Assembly (NCBI GenBank): GCA_963775275.1
Contig: CAVZII010000004.1
Location: 62,001 to 126,000, forward strand
Length of the DNA: 64,000 bases
Source of the DNA: JANWHQ01 sp963775275
GTDB taxonomy: Bacteria > Pseudomonadota > Alphaproteobacteria > Caulobacterales > Caulobacteraceae
Reading direction: 5' to 3'
Shown here: positions 41,313 to 52,041 of the stretch, in pieces
Layout: every line of letters starts with the position of its first letter
Numbering within the stretch: position 1 is the first letter of the stretch
The notes under the pieces: generated by a model
What the model was told of the DNA's origin: nothing
Database searches by the model: none
What the model saw: the letters and a program-made list of their open reading frames with translations, nothing else
Made by a program: the position numbers and the translations under genes

Positions 41313-41581
41313 GCGGAGGCCTCCGCGCCCGATGCGGCCCCTTCGGCGCCTACGCGCGAGAGCACTTCCCAGGTCTTCAGCTTGGACCTGGGCGCGCACT
41401 CGACGATGCGCACCATCTCGCCCTGCTTGTAGGCGTTGGCCTCGTCATGGGCGTGGTACTTCTTGGACCGGCGCACGGTCTTCTTCATCACCGGATGCAG
41501 GAAGGTGCGCTCGACCCTGACGACCACCGTCTTGTCGCCCTTGTCGGAGACCACCACCCCTTCCAGAATTCGTTTCGGCAT
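41309..41581 (-). CDS. rpsQ: 30S ribosomal protein S17
   Basis: 90 residues. MPKRILEGVVVSDKGDKTVV and HDEANAYKQGEMVRIVECAP, followed by KLKTWEVLSRV. The Ala/Glu/Gly tail (AEGAASGAEASA) is typical of this group. Confidence 0.97.
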   Translation of the reverse strand: MPKRILEGVVVSDKGDKTVVVRVERTFLHPVMKKTVRRSKKYHAHDEANAYKQGEMVRIVECAPRSKLKTWEVLSRVGAEGAASGAEASA

Positions 41582-41592
41582 CGATCTGATCC

Positions 41593-41784
41593 TCAGGCGG
41601 CGGTCTTGGTCTTAAGGACGGTCTTGATGCGCGCGATGTCCTTCTTGACCTCGCGAACACGGTGGGTCTTCTCGAGCTGGCCCGTGGCGGCCTGGAAGCG
41701 CAGGTTGAACTGCTCCTTCTTCAGGCTCAGCAGCTGGTCCTGCAGCTGATCGGCGGTCAGGCCGCGGATTTCCTGGATGTTCAT
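41593..41784 (-). CDS. rpmC: 50S ribosomal protein L29
   Basis: 63 residues: MNIQEIRGLTADQLQDQLLS, KKEQFNLRFQAATGQLEKTH, then a basic C-terminus. It sits at the peptide exit tunnel. 5 bp after rplP. Confidence 0.96.
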   Translation of the reverse strand: MNIQEIRGLTADQLQDQLLSLKKEQFNLRFQAATGQLEKTHRVREVKKDIARIKTVLKTKTAA

Positions 41785-41789
41785 GACGC

Positions 41790-42221
41790 TCAGCCCTCGT
41801 GCGCCACGCCGGCGTCGAGCCGGGTGACCACCTTGGTGCGCACCGGAAGCTTGGCGGCGCCGAGCCTCAGGGCTTCCAGCGCCACGTCGGCGGGCACGCC
41901 GTCGATCTCGAACAGGATCCGGCCCGGATGCACGCGCGCGGCCCAGTACTCGGGCGAGCCCTTGCCCGAGCCCATCCGCACCTCGGCGGGCTTGGACGAG
42001 ATCGGCACGTCCGGGAAGATGCGGATCCACACCCGCCCCTGGCGCTTCATCTCGCGCGTGATCGCGCGGCGGGCCGCCTCGATCTGACGCGCGGTGACGC
42101 GCTCGGGCTCGAGCGCCTTCAGGCCGTAGGCGCCGGTGTGCAGGGTGAAGCCTGCCTTGGCGGCGCCGTGGATGCGGCCCTTGAACTGCTTTCGGAACTT
42201 GGTCTTGGACGGTTGCAGCAT
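41790..42221 (-). CDS. rplP: 50S ribosomal protein L16
   Basis: 143 residues. MLQPSKTKFRKQFKGRIHGA, RRAITREMKRQGRVWIRIFP and RMGSGKGSPEYWAARVHPGR are hallmarks. It lies near the ribosomal A-site finger. The order rpsC-rplP-rpmC is standard. Confidence 0.97.
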   Translation of the reverse strand: MLQPSKTKFRKQFKGRIHGAAKAGFTLHTGAYGLKALEPERVTARQIEAARRAITREMKRQGRVWIRIFPDVPISSKPAEVRMGSGKGSPEYWAARVHPGRILFEIDGVPADVALEALRLGAAKLPVRTKVVTRLDAGVAHEG

Positions 42222-42230
42222 GGGTCAGCC

Positions 42231-42989
42231 TCAGGCGTTGGCCTGCTCGCGGCGATCACGCCGCGGCCCGCGTTCGGGACGGTCGGGACGATCGCGCATG
42301 GAGCCTTCGTTGGCCGGACCGGTCTCGCCCGAAAGGCGCTTGTCCTGGGCCATGGGGTCGTGCTCGAGCACCTCGCCCTTGAAGATCCACACCTTCACGC
42401 CGATCTGGCCGTAGGTGGTCTTGGCCTCGGCGAAGCCATAGTCGATGTCGGCCCGCAGCGTGTGCAGCGGCACGCGGCCCTCGCGGTACCATTCCATGCG
42501 CGCGATCTCGGCGCCGCCCAGCCGCCCGGCGACATTCACGCGGACGCCCTTGGCGCCGAGCCGGACCGCCGACTGCATGGCGCGCTTCATCGCCCGGCGG
42601 AACGCCACGCGGCGCTCGAGCTGCTGGGCGATGTTCTCAGCCACCAACTGGGCGTCGGTCTCGGGCTTGCGCACCTCGACGATGTTCAGGAACACCTCGC
42701 CCTCGGCCATCGCCTGGAGGTCCTTGCGGAGTTTCTCGATGTCCGCGCCCTTCTTGCCGATGATCACGCCCGGGCGCGCCGCATAGATGGTCACGCGGCA
42801 CTTGCGGTGCGGACGCTCGATGATGATCCGCGAGACGCCGGCCTGGCCCAGGCGCTTCTTCAGCTCGCGCCGGATCTCGATGTCCTGGTGCAGCAGCCGC
42901 CCGTACTCTTCCTTCTTGGCGTACCAGCGGGAGTCCCAGGTGCGGTTGACGCCGAGCCGCAGCCCGATCGGATTGACCTTCTGTCCCAT
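42231..42989 (-). CDS. rpsC: 30S ribosomal protein S3
   Basis: 252 residues. MGQKVNPIGLRLGVNRTWDS; the KH domain GXXG is in RPGVIIGKKGADIEKL; C-terminal domain GRLGGAEIARMEWYREGRVP. The C-terminus has an Arg/Asp-rich tail (MRDRPDRPERGPRRDRRE) longer than in E. coli. Confidence 0.97.
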   Translation of the reverse strand: MGQKVNPIGLRLGVNRTWDSRWYAKKEEYGRLLHQDIEIRRELKKRLGQAGVSRIIIERPHRKCRVTIYAARPGVIIGKKGADIEKLRKDLQAMAEGEVFLNIVEVRKPETDAQLVAENIAQQLERRVAFRRAMKRAMQSAVRLGAKGVRVNVAGRLGGAEIARMEWYREGRVPLHTLRADIDYGFAEAKTTYGQIGVKVWIFKGEVLEHDPMAQDKRLSGETGPANEGSMRDRPDRPERGPRRDRREQANA

Positions 42990-43369
42990 CAGGCGGCCTC
43001 GCTCAGCTCGCGGACCACGATGGTGATCTCGGCGAAGGGTTTGGAGATGCGCGACGCACGGCCCCTCGCGCGGGCGTGGAAGCGCTTCATCGTCAGGTTC
43101 TTTCCGACGTAGGCCTCGGCGACGACCAGGTTGTCGATGTCGAGGTTGTGGTTGTTCTCGGCGTTGGAGATCGCCGAGTAGAGCGCCTTGCGGACATCCC
43201 CGGCGATACGCTTGGCCGAGAACTCGAGCTCGTTGAGCGCGCGCTGGACCTTCAGGCCGCGGATCGACTGGGCCACCAGGTTGAGCTTCTGCGGCGAGAT
43301 GCGCAGGTTGACCACCTTGGCCCGGGCCTCGGTGGGCTTCAGACGCCTCTGGGTCGCTTGCTTTCCCAT
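42989..43369 (-). CDS. rplV: 50S ribosomal protein L22
   Basis: 126 residues. KVVNLRISPQKLNLVAQSIR, RALNELEFSAKRIAGDVRKA and FHARARGRASRISKPFAEIT. Its stop shares a base with the rpsC ATG. Confidence 0.97.
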   Translation of the reverse strand: MGKQATQRRLKPTEARAKVVNLRISPQKLNLVAQSIRGLKVQRALNELEFSAKRIAGDVRKALYSAISNAENNHNLDIDNLVVAEAYVGKNLTMKRFHARARGRASRISKPFAEITIVVRELSEAA

Positions 43370-43650
43370 CAGCCTCTCCTCTTGGCCTTGCGGTCGGCGG
43401 CGTGGCCATGGAACGTCCGCGTGGGGGCGAACTCGCCCAGCTTGTGGCCGACCATGTCCTCGGAGATCAGCACGGGGACGTGCTTCTGCCCGTTGTGGAC
43501 GCCGAAGGTCAGACCCACGAACTGGGGCATGATGGTCGAGCGCCGCGACCAGGTCTTGATCACGTCCTTGCGGCCGGAGCCGTGCGCGGCGTCGGCCTTC
43601 TTGAGAAGGTAGCCGTCGACGAACGGGCCTTTCCAAACAGAGCGGGTCAT
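43369..43650 (-). CDS. rpsS: 30S ribosomal protein S19
   Basis: 93 residues. MTRSVWKGPFVDGYLLKKAD, WSRRSTIMPQFVGLTFGVHN and GHKLGEFAPTRTFHGHA. Normal length; follows rplB by 3 bp. Confidence 0.97.
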   Translation of the reverse strand: MTRSVWKGPFVDGYLLKKADAAHGSGRKDVIKTWSRRSTIMPQFVGLTFGVHNGQKHVPVLISEDMVGHKLGEFAPTRTFHGHAADRKAKRRG

Positions 43651-43653
43651 GGC

Positions 43654-44490
<837 letters not shown>

Positions 44491-44494
44491 CGCC

Positions 44495-44791
44495 CTACAG
44501 TCCCGTGGCCACGTCGATGGACTGGCCCTCGGCCAGCGTCACGATCGCCTTCTTGACGTCCGAGCGGCGGCCGCGCCGGCCCCGCCAGATCTTGGTCTTC
44601 CCCTTGACGTTCAAGGTGTTGACCTTGACGACCTTGACCTTGAACAGCTCCTCGATCGCCTCGGCGATCTCGTCCTTGGTGGCGTCCTTGGCGACGCGGA
44701 AGACGACCTTGTTCTGCTCGGACAGATAGGTGGCCTTCTCGGTGATGACCGGCGCGAGGATCGCGTCGTAGTGGCGAGCCTTGGCGGCCAT
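44495..44791 (-). CDS. rplW: 50S ribosomal protein L23
   Basis: 98 residues from ATG 44791; GTG 44794 is an alternative giving one extra residue. ILAPVITEKATYLSEQNKVV, DATKDEIAEAIEELFKVKVV and GKTKIWRGRRGRRSDVKKAI. AGGAGG lies upstream within rplD, and its stop overlaps (TGATG). Confidence 0.96.
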   Translation of the reverse strand: MAAKARHYDAILAPVITEKATYLSEQNKVVFRVAKDATKDEIAEAIEELFKVKVVKVNTLNVKGKTKIWRGRRGRRSDVKKAIVTLAEGQSIDVATGL

Positions 44792-45429
44792 CACGCGGCC
44801 TCCTTCTCAGCGAAACGGGCCGCGATCGCATCGATCGCAGCCCGTGTCAGGACCAGGGTGTCGCGCCGGAGGATGTCGTACACATTGAGCCCGGCGCTCG
44901 GCAGCACGTCCACGTGCGGAATGTTGCGGGCGGCGAGCTTCAGGTTCCCGTCCACGTCCGGCCCGGCGATGACCAGGGCGTTCTTCAGCCCGATCTTGTC
45001 GAACGAGGCCTTGAGCTGGGCGGTCTTGGCGGAGTCCACCGCCAGCGCGTCCATCACCACCAGGGCGCCGGTCTGGGCCTTGGACGACAGGGCGTGCTTC
45101 AGGCCGAGCGCGCGGACCTTCTTGGGAAGGTCGATCTCGTGGCTGCGCACCACCGGGCCATGGGTCTTGGCGCCGCCGACGAACTGGGCCGCCTTGCGCG
45201 AGCCGTGGCGCGCGCCGCCAGTGCCCTTCTGGCGGTACATCTTCTTGCCGGTGCGGGCGACCTCGTTGCGGGTCTTGATCTTGTGCGTGCCCGCGCGGCG
45301 CTTGGCGAGCTGCCATGCGACCACGCGCTGCAGGATGTCGGGCCGGATCTCGGCGATGCCGAAGATGTCGTCGGGCAGTTCGATGGAGCCGCCCTTGCCG
45401 CCGTCCAGCTTGATGACGTCGATCTTCAT
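44791..45429 (-). CDS. rplD: 50S ribosomal protein L4
   Basis: 212 residues. TRNEVARTGKKMYRQKGTGG, ARHGSRKAAQFVGGAKTHGP and the C-terminal NVYDILRRDTLVLTRAAIDA. In E. coli L4 represses its own operon; a long structured leader lies upstream of rpsJ here. It shares a base with the rplC stop (TAATG). Confidence 0.97.
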   Translation of the reverse strand: MKIDVIKLDGGKGGSIELPDDIFGIAEIRPDILQRVVAWQLAKRRAGTHKIKTRNEVARTGKKMYRQKGTGGARHGSRKAAQFVGGAKTHGPVVRSHEIDLPKKVRALGLKHALSSKAQTGALVVMDALAVDSAKTAQLKASFDKIGLKNALVIAGPDVDGNLKLAARNIPHVDVLPSAGLNVYDILRRDTLVLTRAAIDAIAARFAEKEAA

Positions 45430-46193
45430 TACTCTTCGCCCCCGTTGGTCGGAGCTTCCGACGCCGGCTGGCCGGCTTCGGCCGGAACAGCCTCGGCGGA
45501 CGCCTCCGCGGCCTGGCCGGCGGACTTGAAGGCGCCTGGCCTGGGCGCATCCTCGGGCAGGGCCCGCTTCACCGCGTCGCGGATCCTGACCCACGAGCCC
45601 TCTGCGCCGGGGACCGAGCCCTTGACCATGATCAGGCCACGCTCGGGATCGACGCGGAAGACGGTGACGTTGAGGGTGGTGACGGTCTCCTGGCCGAGGT
45701 GGCCGGCCATCTTCTTGTTCTTGAAGACCTTGCCCGGGTCCTGCCGCTGTCCGGTCGAGCCGTGCGAGCGGTGGGAGACCGAGACGCCGTGGGTGGCGCG
45801 AAGGCCCCCGAAGTTCCAGCGCTTGATGGCGCCGGCGAAGCCCTTGCCGACGGTGAGGCCCTGAACGTCCACCTTCTGGCCGGCGACGAAGTGGTCGGCG
45901 GTGATCTCCGCGCCGACGTCGATCAGGTTGTCCTCGCTGACGCGGAACTCGGCGACCGTACGCTTGGGCTCGACCAGCGCCTTGGCGAAGTGGCCTCGCA
46001 TCGCCTTGGTCGAGCGCGAGGCCTTGCGAACGCCCGCGCCCAGTTGCAGGGCGACGTAGCCGTCCTTGTCCTTGGTGCGCTGGCTGACGACCTGGCAGCC
46101 GTCGAGCGCGAGCACGGTCACGGGGATGTCCGCGCCGTCGTTGTCGAAGAGGCGGGTCATCCCGACTTTTCTGGCGATCACGCCGGTTCGCAT
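45429..46193 (-). CDS. rplC: 50S ribosomal protein L3
   Basis: 254 residues. MRTGVIARKVGMTRLFDNDG, VGKGFAGAIKRWNFGGLRAT, SHRSHGSTGQRQDPGKVFKN and KKMAGHLGQETVTTLN. The last 45 residues are an Ala/Glu/Pro-rich extension (AEAVPAEAGQPASEAP) beyond the conserved core, common in alphaproteobacteria. Confidence 0.97.
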   Translation of the reverse strand: MRTGVIARKVGMTRLFDNDGADIPVTVLALDGCQVVSQRTKDKDGYVALQLGAGVRKASRSTKAMRGHFAKALVEPKRTVAEFRVSEDNLIDVGAEITADHFVAGQKVDVQGLTVGKGFAGAIKRWNFGGLRATHGVSVSHRSHGSTGQRQDPGKVFKNKKMAGHLGQETVTTLNVTVFRVDPERGLIMVKGSVPGAEGSWVRIRDAVKRALPEDAPRPGAFKSAGQAAEASAEAVPAEAGQPASEAPTNGGEE

Positions 46194-46205
46194 CGCTGCC
46201 GCCCC

Positions 46206-46514
<309 letters not shown>

Positions 46515-46811
46515 ATCGCTCGTGTTCCTGAACGGCCGGGCCGAAGCCAAGCCGCGTGGTTCCTACTCAATTGCGCCCGCGACGCCCGTTACCCTGTCAA
46601 AGACCACTTGAAGCCCTTCGGGACCTGGGTCCCTCCAAGCTTCGACGCGCGGAATTCCGCAAAACGATCAAGGCCCTCGCGATCGCTCGCGCGGGGCCTC
46701 TGCCCATATCACGACGCCGGGGTCCTTTGAAGGACGGGCGCCGTCATGTCAGGTCGTCTCGCGGACCGCGTCTACCCCGGATCGAAGCCCCGGGATACGG
46801 CCGGCCCAACA
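46515..46811 (-). promoter_or_regulatory. Structured leader of the S10 operon
   Basis: About 300 transcribed bases precede rpsJ. Three hairpins stand out: GGGACCTGGGTCCC (46620-46633), AGGCCC pairing with GGGCCT around CGCGATCGC (46671-46699), and GTCCTTTGAAGGAC (46722-46735). No ORF with good coding features is seen. A feedback site for a ribosomal protein (L4 in E. coli) is possible by analogy only. Confidence 0.5.
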
Positions 46812-46818
46812 GAGGCGC

Positions 46819-46847
46819 GGTGCATACCCGCAGCGACCCTCCGCGTC
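46819..46847 (-). promoter_or_regulatory. Sigma70-like promoter of the S10 operon
   Basis: Minus strand: TTGACG (46847-46842), 17-bp spacer, TATGCA (46824-46819). Transcription would start near 46811 and reach rpsJ after a leader of about 300 bases. A second TTGACG lies a little further upstream but has no matching -10. Confidence 0.65.
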
Positions 46848-46861
46848 AAGCCAAGTCCGTC

Positions 46862-47397
46862 AAGGACTTGAGCCTCGGAACCCGCCGGACGGCGCCGGGC
46901 CGGCCCTTCGCCGGGGACTATGGCGTGCGCGCCCCGGTCGGATGGACCGCGGCCGTCGCCAACCTCGTCCGCGAGCAGGGCCCGAGACCCCCTGCCCTCT
47001 CCGCCGCGGCGGGCCTGGCCGTGGTGTTCCCGCCTGCCTCGCGTACGGCGCTTTGCGCTTGCACGAGATTCTCGCGGGCGCTCCGACCCGCGTCGCCGGG
47101 ACCGGGCCGAAGGTGGACGACAACCCGAGCGACGACCTCGGCCTCGGCGCCCCGGTCGTGTATCCCACCCTCAACGGCCGGTCGATGGTGTGTGATGGGC
47201 GCGGCCGGATCGTGGGCGAACTGGCCTGCAAGGCCCCCCGACCGAGGCTCATGGTCGACGAGGTCGTCCCGGGCGGCTCGCCGACCCCCTTACGGAGGAC
47301 GGGCGACCTGTTCGCCCGGCCGTGCATGGCCGCCCTGGCGGCGCCTTCCCTGACCGGCGCGAGCGGCCGCGTCGGGCCGATGTCCGCGCCTGTCTAG
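46862..47397 (+). pseudogene. Possible decayed or frameshifted hypothetical ORF
   Basis: The plus strand reads plausibly in one frame up to about 47035 (DYGVRAPVGWTAAVANLVRE, ALSAAAGLAVVFP) and in the next frame from there to the TAG at 47395 (LAYGALRLHEILAGAPTRVA, GLGAPVVYPTLNGRSMVCDG, GRIVGELACK). Neither part has a ribosome site or a recognised domain. The stop lies within the first of two hairpin elements. It may be a decayed gene or chance high-GC frame. Confidence 0.3.
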
Positions 47398-47468
47398 TGT
47401 CCCGATTCCGAAGTTCGCCAGCGCTTTTGCCAGGCAGATGCGAACTTCGGAATCGATAGGGACACTAG
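47394..47468. repeat. Hairpin element 1 (75 bp, CTAGTGT ends)
   Basis: Outer arms CTAGTGTCCC and GGGACACTAG (10 bp, perfect), inner arms GATTCCGAAGTTCGC and GCGAACTTCGGAATC (15 bp, perfect), a 21-base loop, and a 4-base bulge (GATA) on the right side only. Both inner arms contain a GANTC site, the recognition sequence of the CcrM methylase of Caulobacter relatives. Confidence 0.9.
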
Positions 47469-47481
47469 CAAGTCTATGATT

Positions 47482-47559
47482 CTAGTGTGGTTTAAGGATC
47501 AGAAGTTCGCAACTGCGGGAGCCGCCATCATCATGCGAACTTCTGATCCACCACACTAG
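47482..47559. repeat. Hairpin element 2 (78 bp), mirror orientation of element 1
   Basis: Outer arms CTAGTGTGGT and ACCACACTAG (10 bp, perfect), a 4-base bulge (TTAA) on the left side only, inner arms GGATCAGAAGTTCGC and GCGAACTTCTGATCC (15 bp, perfect), 24-base loop. It shares CTAGTGT and GAAGTTCGC with element 1 in the opposite orientation, while the differing stem bases change in pairs. Its last bases supply the TAG stop of the GIN-domain gene. Confidence 0.9.
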
Positions 47560-48392
47560 TTTCCGATGTTGACGTCGCCCGAACCGATCACCGAGCGCTT
47601 GACCGGGCCGGTGACCTTGGCGACGTCCACATCGCCCGACCCCGCGATCGAGGCCTTGACGCTGTCGGCCACGCCGCCGAAGCGCACGTCGCCGGAGCCG
47701 GCGATGTTCACCACCATTTCGGTGGCGTGCCCCTGCTGGACCTTCACGTCGCCAGAGCCGGCGATGTTGGCGTGCAGCCGGCCATTCACGGTTACGGCGG
47801 AAACGTCGCCCGACCCGGCCACGTCGACCGTGATCGGTCCGGAAATCTCGCGGGCGAGGATGTCGCCCGAGCCGGCGACGCGGGCCACGAGCGAGCCGGC
47901 CGCGCCCGTGTGGGTGTCGCCGGAGCCCGCGACATTCACCTTCAGCTCGCCCTTGGTGTTGGCGATCGTCCAGTCGCCGCAGCCGGCGTTGGAGATCTCG
48001 ACGCTGTTGCTGCGGCCGACGCTGCCGAAGACCGCGCCCGAGACCGAGACCCTGACGTCCATGGGCACCCGCGCCACGATCTGGGGAAGGTTGTCATAGG
48101 AGACCACCCCCAGATGACGCACGTGAACGGCGACCTTGCCGAACTCGGTGCGGCAGTCCGCGATGCGATGGCGAAGGCCGCCATCGAGCACCACGCGATC
48201 GCCTTCCTGACGCTGGGTCAGGGGCAGGGACGCGTTGGTGGTGATCATCTCGACCTTCACGTCCTGGCGCGCCTCGGGGATGACCACCACCCTGGCGGCC
48301 GCGCTCCGGATCTCCACCGACGGCGCCGCGGCAGCCGCTCCCGCCAGGAGCGTCGCCAACCCGGCTGCGCCGATCGCCAATGTCGTTCGCAT
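47556..48392 (-). CDS. Secreted GIN-domain (DUF2807-like) beta-helix protein
   Basis: 278 residues with a signal peptide (MRTTLAIGAAGLATLLAGAA, cleavage near AAA-AP). The second half has seven repeats of [V/I]AGSGD-type rungs (AGSGDTHT, AGSGDILA, AGSGDVSA, AGSGDVKV, AGSGDVRF, AGSGDVDV, IGSGDVNI) spaced about 20 residues, as in the right-handed beta-helix GIN/DUF2807 domain. Predicted periplasmic or surface protein with unknown partner. It lies between tuf and rpsJ, a place normally free of genes. The stop codon lies in hairpin element 2. Confidence 0.82.
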   Translation of the reverse strand: MRTTLAIGAAGLATLLAGAAAAAPSVEIRSAAARVVVIPEARQDVKVEMITTNASLPLTQRQEGDRVVLDGGLRHRIADCRTEFGKVAVHVRHLGVVSYDNLPQIVARVPMDVRVSVSGAVFGSVGRSNSVEISNAGCGDWTIANTKGELKVNVAGSGDTHTGAAGSLVARVAGSGDILAREISGPITVDVAGSGDVSAVTVNGRLHANIAGSGDVKVQQGHATEMVVNIAGSGDVRFGGVADSVKASIAGSGDVDVAKVTGPVKRSVIGSGDVNIGN

Positions 48393-48505
48393 GTCTCTGC
48401 CTCCTCGCCCGGCCGGGAAGCTAGCCCGGACCCGTGCCGGGGGCAGCTTAATTCGCGGTCATGACTTGCCGGTCATGTTCGACCGCCCAAGCGCCCGAAG
48501 CGAGC

Positions 48506-48531
48506 GGCCCGCCGAGCGATCCCGGCGGGCC
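48506..48531 (-). terminator. Hairpin downstream of tuf
   Basis: GGCCCGCCG (48506-48514), loop AGCGATCC, CGGCGGGCC (48523-48531): a 9-bp perfect stem about 108 bp beyond the tuf stop and upstream of the GIN-domain gene. No long T tract on the minus side, so termination is probable rather than certain. Confidence 0.55.
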
Positions 48532-48638
48532 CTAAAATAGTCGGCTCGATCCCGGCGCCTTCCCCCGCCCGGCGCGGACCTCCTCCAGAGGGGAAGATCA
48601 GGGTCGGCGCCGAGACGGAGGGTGCGTCTTGCCGGGGA

Positions 48639-49830
<1,192 letters not shown>

Positions 49831-49903
49831 CTTCTTTCAAGCTCCAGCCTGCGAGAGGCTACTTCTTAGGTTTGTCGTCGTTCGGTGGGGTCTTAGGATC
49901 GTT

Positions 49904-51985
49904 TCAAGCAGAGTACTTCTTGACCACTTCGTCGGCGACGGCCTGGGGCACCGCCTCGTAGTGGTCGTACTGCATGGTGAACTGAGCGCGGCCCTGGGTC
50001 ATGCCGCGCAGGTTATTGACGTAGCCGAACATGTTGGCCAGCGGAACCATGGCGGTGATGACGTTGGCGTTGCCGCGCACGTCCTGGCCCTGGATCTGGC
50101 CGCGCCGGCCGTTCAGGTCGCCGATGACCGAGCCGGTGTAGTCCTCCGGCGTCACCACCTCGACCTTCATGATCGGCTCCAGGAGCTTGGGCGAGGCCTT
50201 CTCGCGCAACTCACGGAACGCGGCGCGCGAGGCGATCTCGAAGGCGAGCACGCTGGAGTCCACGTCGTGGTAGGCCCCGTCGATCAGCGAGGCCTTGAAA
50301 TCGATCACCGGGAAGCCGGCCAGAAGGCCGTTGTCCTTGGCCGACTCCAGCCCCTTCTCGACGCCCGGCACATACTCCTTGGGCACGTTGCCGCCGACGA
50401 TCTTGCTCTCGAACGCGTAGCCCGAGCCCTGCTCGCCCGGCTCGAACACGATCTTCACCCGCGCGAACTGGCCAGAGCCGCCGGTCTGCTTCTTGTGGGT
50501 GTAGTCGATCTCCGTGCGGCGGCCCAGCGTCTCGCGGTAGGCCACCTGCGGCGCGCCGATGTTGGCCTCGACCTTGTAGGTGCGCTTGAGGATGTCGATC
50601 TTGATGTCCAGGTGCAGCTCGCCCATCCCCTTGAGGATGGTCTGGCCCGACTCCTGGTCGGTGGAGACGCGGAAGGACGGATCCTCGGCGGCCAGCTTCT
50701 GCAGGGCCACGCCCAGCTTCTCCTGGTCGGCCTTGGACTTGGGCTCCACCGCGATCTCGATGACCGGATCGGGGAACTCCATCTTCACCAGCACCACCGG
50801 GCTGCGGTTCGGATCGCACAGGGTCTCGCCGGTGCGCGTGTCCTTCAGGCCCGCCAGGGCGACGATGTCGCCGGCGTAGGCTTCCTTGATGTCCTCGCGG
50901 TTGTTCGAGTGCATGAGCAGCATGCGCCCGACCCGCTCGCGCTTCTCGCGCGTGGTGTTGAGCAGGCCCATGCCGCTCTCGAGCTTGCCGGAGTAGATGC
51001 GGCAGAAGGTGATCGAGCCCACGAAGGGGTCGTCCATGATCTTGAAGGCGAGCACGGCGAGAGGCTCGTCGTCCGAAGCCTTGCGCTCGATCTCCTCACC
51101 GGTCTTCAGGTCGAAGCCCTTGGTCGGCGGGATGTCCACCGGGCTCGGCAGGAAGTCGACCACGGCGTCGAGCAGCGGCTGCACGCCCTTGTTCTTGAAG
51201 GCCGAGCCGCAAAGGATCGGATAGAAGGCGCCGGTCAGCACCGCCTTGCGCAGGCAGCGCCTGAGCACCTCCTCGGAGGGCTCCTCGCCCTCGAGGTAGG
51301 CTTCCATGGCCTCGTCGTCGAGCTCGACGGCGCTCTCGACCATCTCGTGGCGGGCGGCCTCGGCCTTGGCGAGCAGGTCGGCGGGGATGTCCTCGTCGTG
51401 GAATTTGGCGCCCAGGGACTCCTCTTCCCAGACCACCGCCTTCATCCGGACCAGGTCGATCACGCCCTTGAAGCTGGACTCCGAGCCGATCGGCAGCTGG
51501 ATCGGCACCGGCTTGACGCCCAGCCGATCCTTGATCGAGGCCACGCAGGCGTCGAAGTCCGCGCCGATCTTGTCCATCTTGTTGACGAACACGATGCGCG
51601 GGACGTCGTAGCGGTCGGCCTGGCGCCAGACCGTCTCGGTCTGAGGCTCCACGCCCTGGTTGCCGTCGAGCACCGCCACCGCGCCGTCCAGGACCCGCAG
51701 CGAGCGCTCCACCTCGATGGTGAAGTCCACGTGCCCGGGGGTGTCGATGATGTTCAGGCGCTTGCCGTTCCAGATGGCCGTGGTGGCGGCGGAGGTGATG
51801 GTGATCCCCCGCTCCTGCTCCTGCTCCATCCAGTCCATGGTGGCGGCGCCGTCATGGACTTCGCCGATCTTATGGCTCTTGCCCGTGTAGTAGAGGATCC
51901 GCTCCGTGGTCGTGGTCTTGCCGGCATCGATGTGGGCCATGATGCCGAAATTGCGGTAGTCCTCGATCTTGTGGGTGCGGGGCAT
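49904..51985 (-). CDS. fusA: Elongation factor G
   Basis: 693 residues. P-loop AHIDAGKTTTTERILYYTG, DTPGHVDFTIEVERSLRVLD and FVNKMDKIGADFD. Domain IV-V: GGNVPKEYVPGVEKGLESAK and LNGRRGQIQGQDVRGNANVI. It drives translocation. A hairpin (CGCGGGCG/CGCCCGCG, 52042-52070) lies in the 107-bp gap between rpsG and fusA. Confidence 0.98.
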   Translation of the reverse strand: MPRTHKIEDYRNFGIMAHIDAGKTTTTERILYYTGKSHKIGEVHDGAATMDWMEQEQERGITITSAATTAIWNGKRLNIIDTPGHVDFTIEVERSLRVLDGAVAVLDGNQGVEPQTETVWRQADRYDVPRIVFVNKMDKIGADFDACVASIKDRLGVKPVPIQLPIGSESSFKGVIDLVRMKAVVWEEESLGAKFHDEDIPADLLAKAEAARHEMVESAVELDDEAMEAYLEGEEPSEEVLRRCLRKAVLTGAFYPILCGSAFKNKGVQPLLDAVVDFLPSPVDIPPTKGFDLKTGEEIERKASDDEPLAVLAFKIMDDPFVGSITFCRIYSGKLESGMGLLNTTREKRERVGRMLLMHSNNREDIKEAYAGDIVALAGLKDTRTGETLCDPNRSPVVLVKMEFPDPVIEIAVEPKSKADQEKLGVALQKLAAEDPSFRVSTDQESGQTILKGMGELHLDIKIDILKRTYKVEANIGAPQVAYRETLGRRTEIDYTHKKQTGGSGQFARVKIVFEPGEQGSGYAFESKIVGGNVPKEYVPGVEKGLESAKDNGLLAGFPVIDFKASLIDGAYHDVDSSVLAFEIASRAAFRELREKASPKLLEPIMKVEVVTPEDYTGSVIGDLNGRRGQIQGQDVRGNANVITAMVPLANMFGYVNNLRGMTQGRAQFTMQYDHYEAVPQAVADEVVKKYSA

Positions 51986-52041
51986 CGAGTTGCTCGGGCA
52001 ATAGGTGTCGCCGTCGGGCGGAACGTGGGGGGAAACGACGA

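Noticed and set aside
47394..47559. The two hairpins as a CRISPR array or as simple terminators.
   Set aside because: There are only two, unequal in sequence, inverted relative to each other, with no spacer pattern and no T tract.
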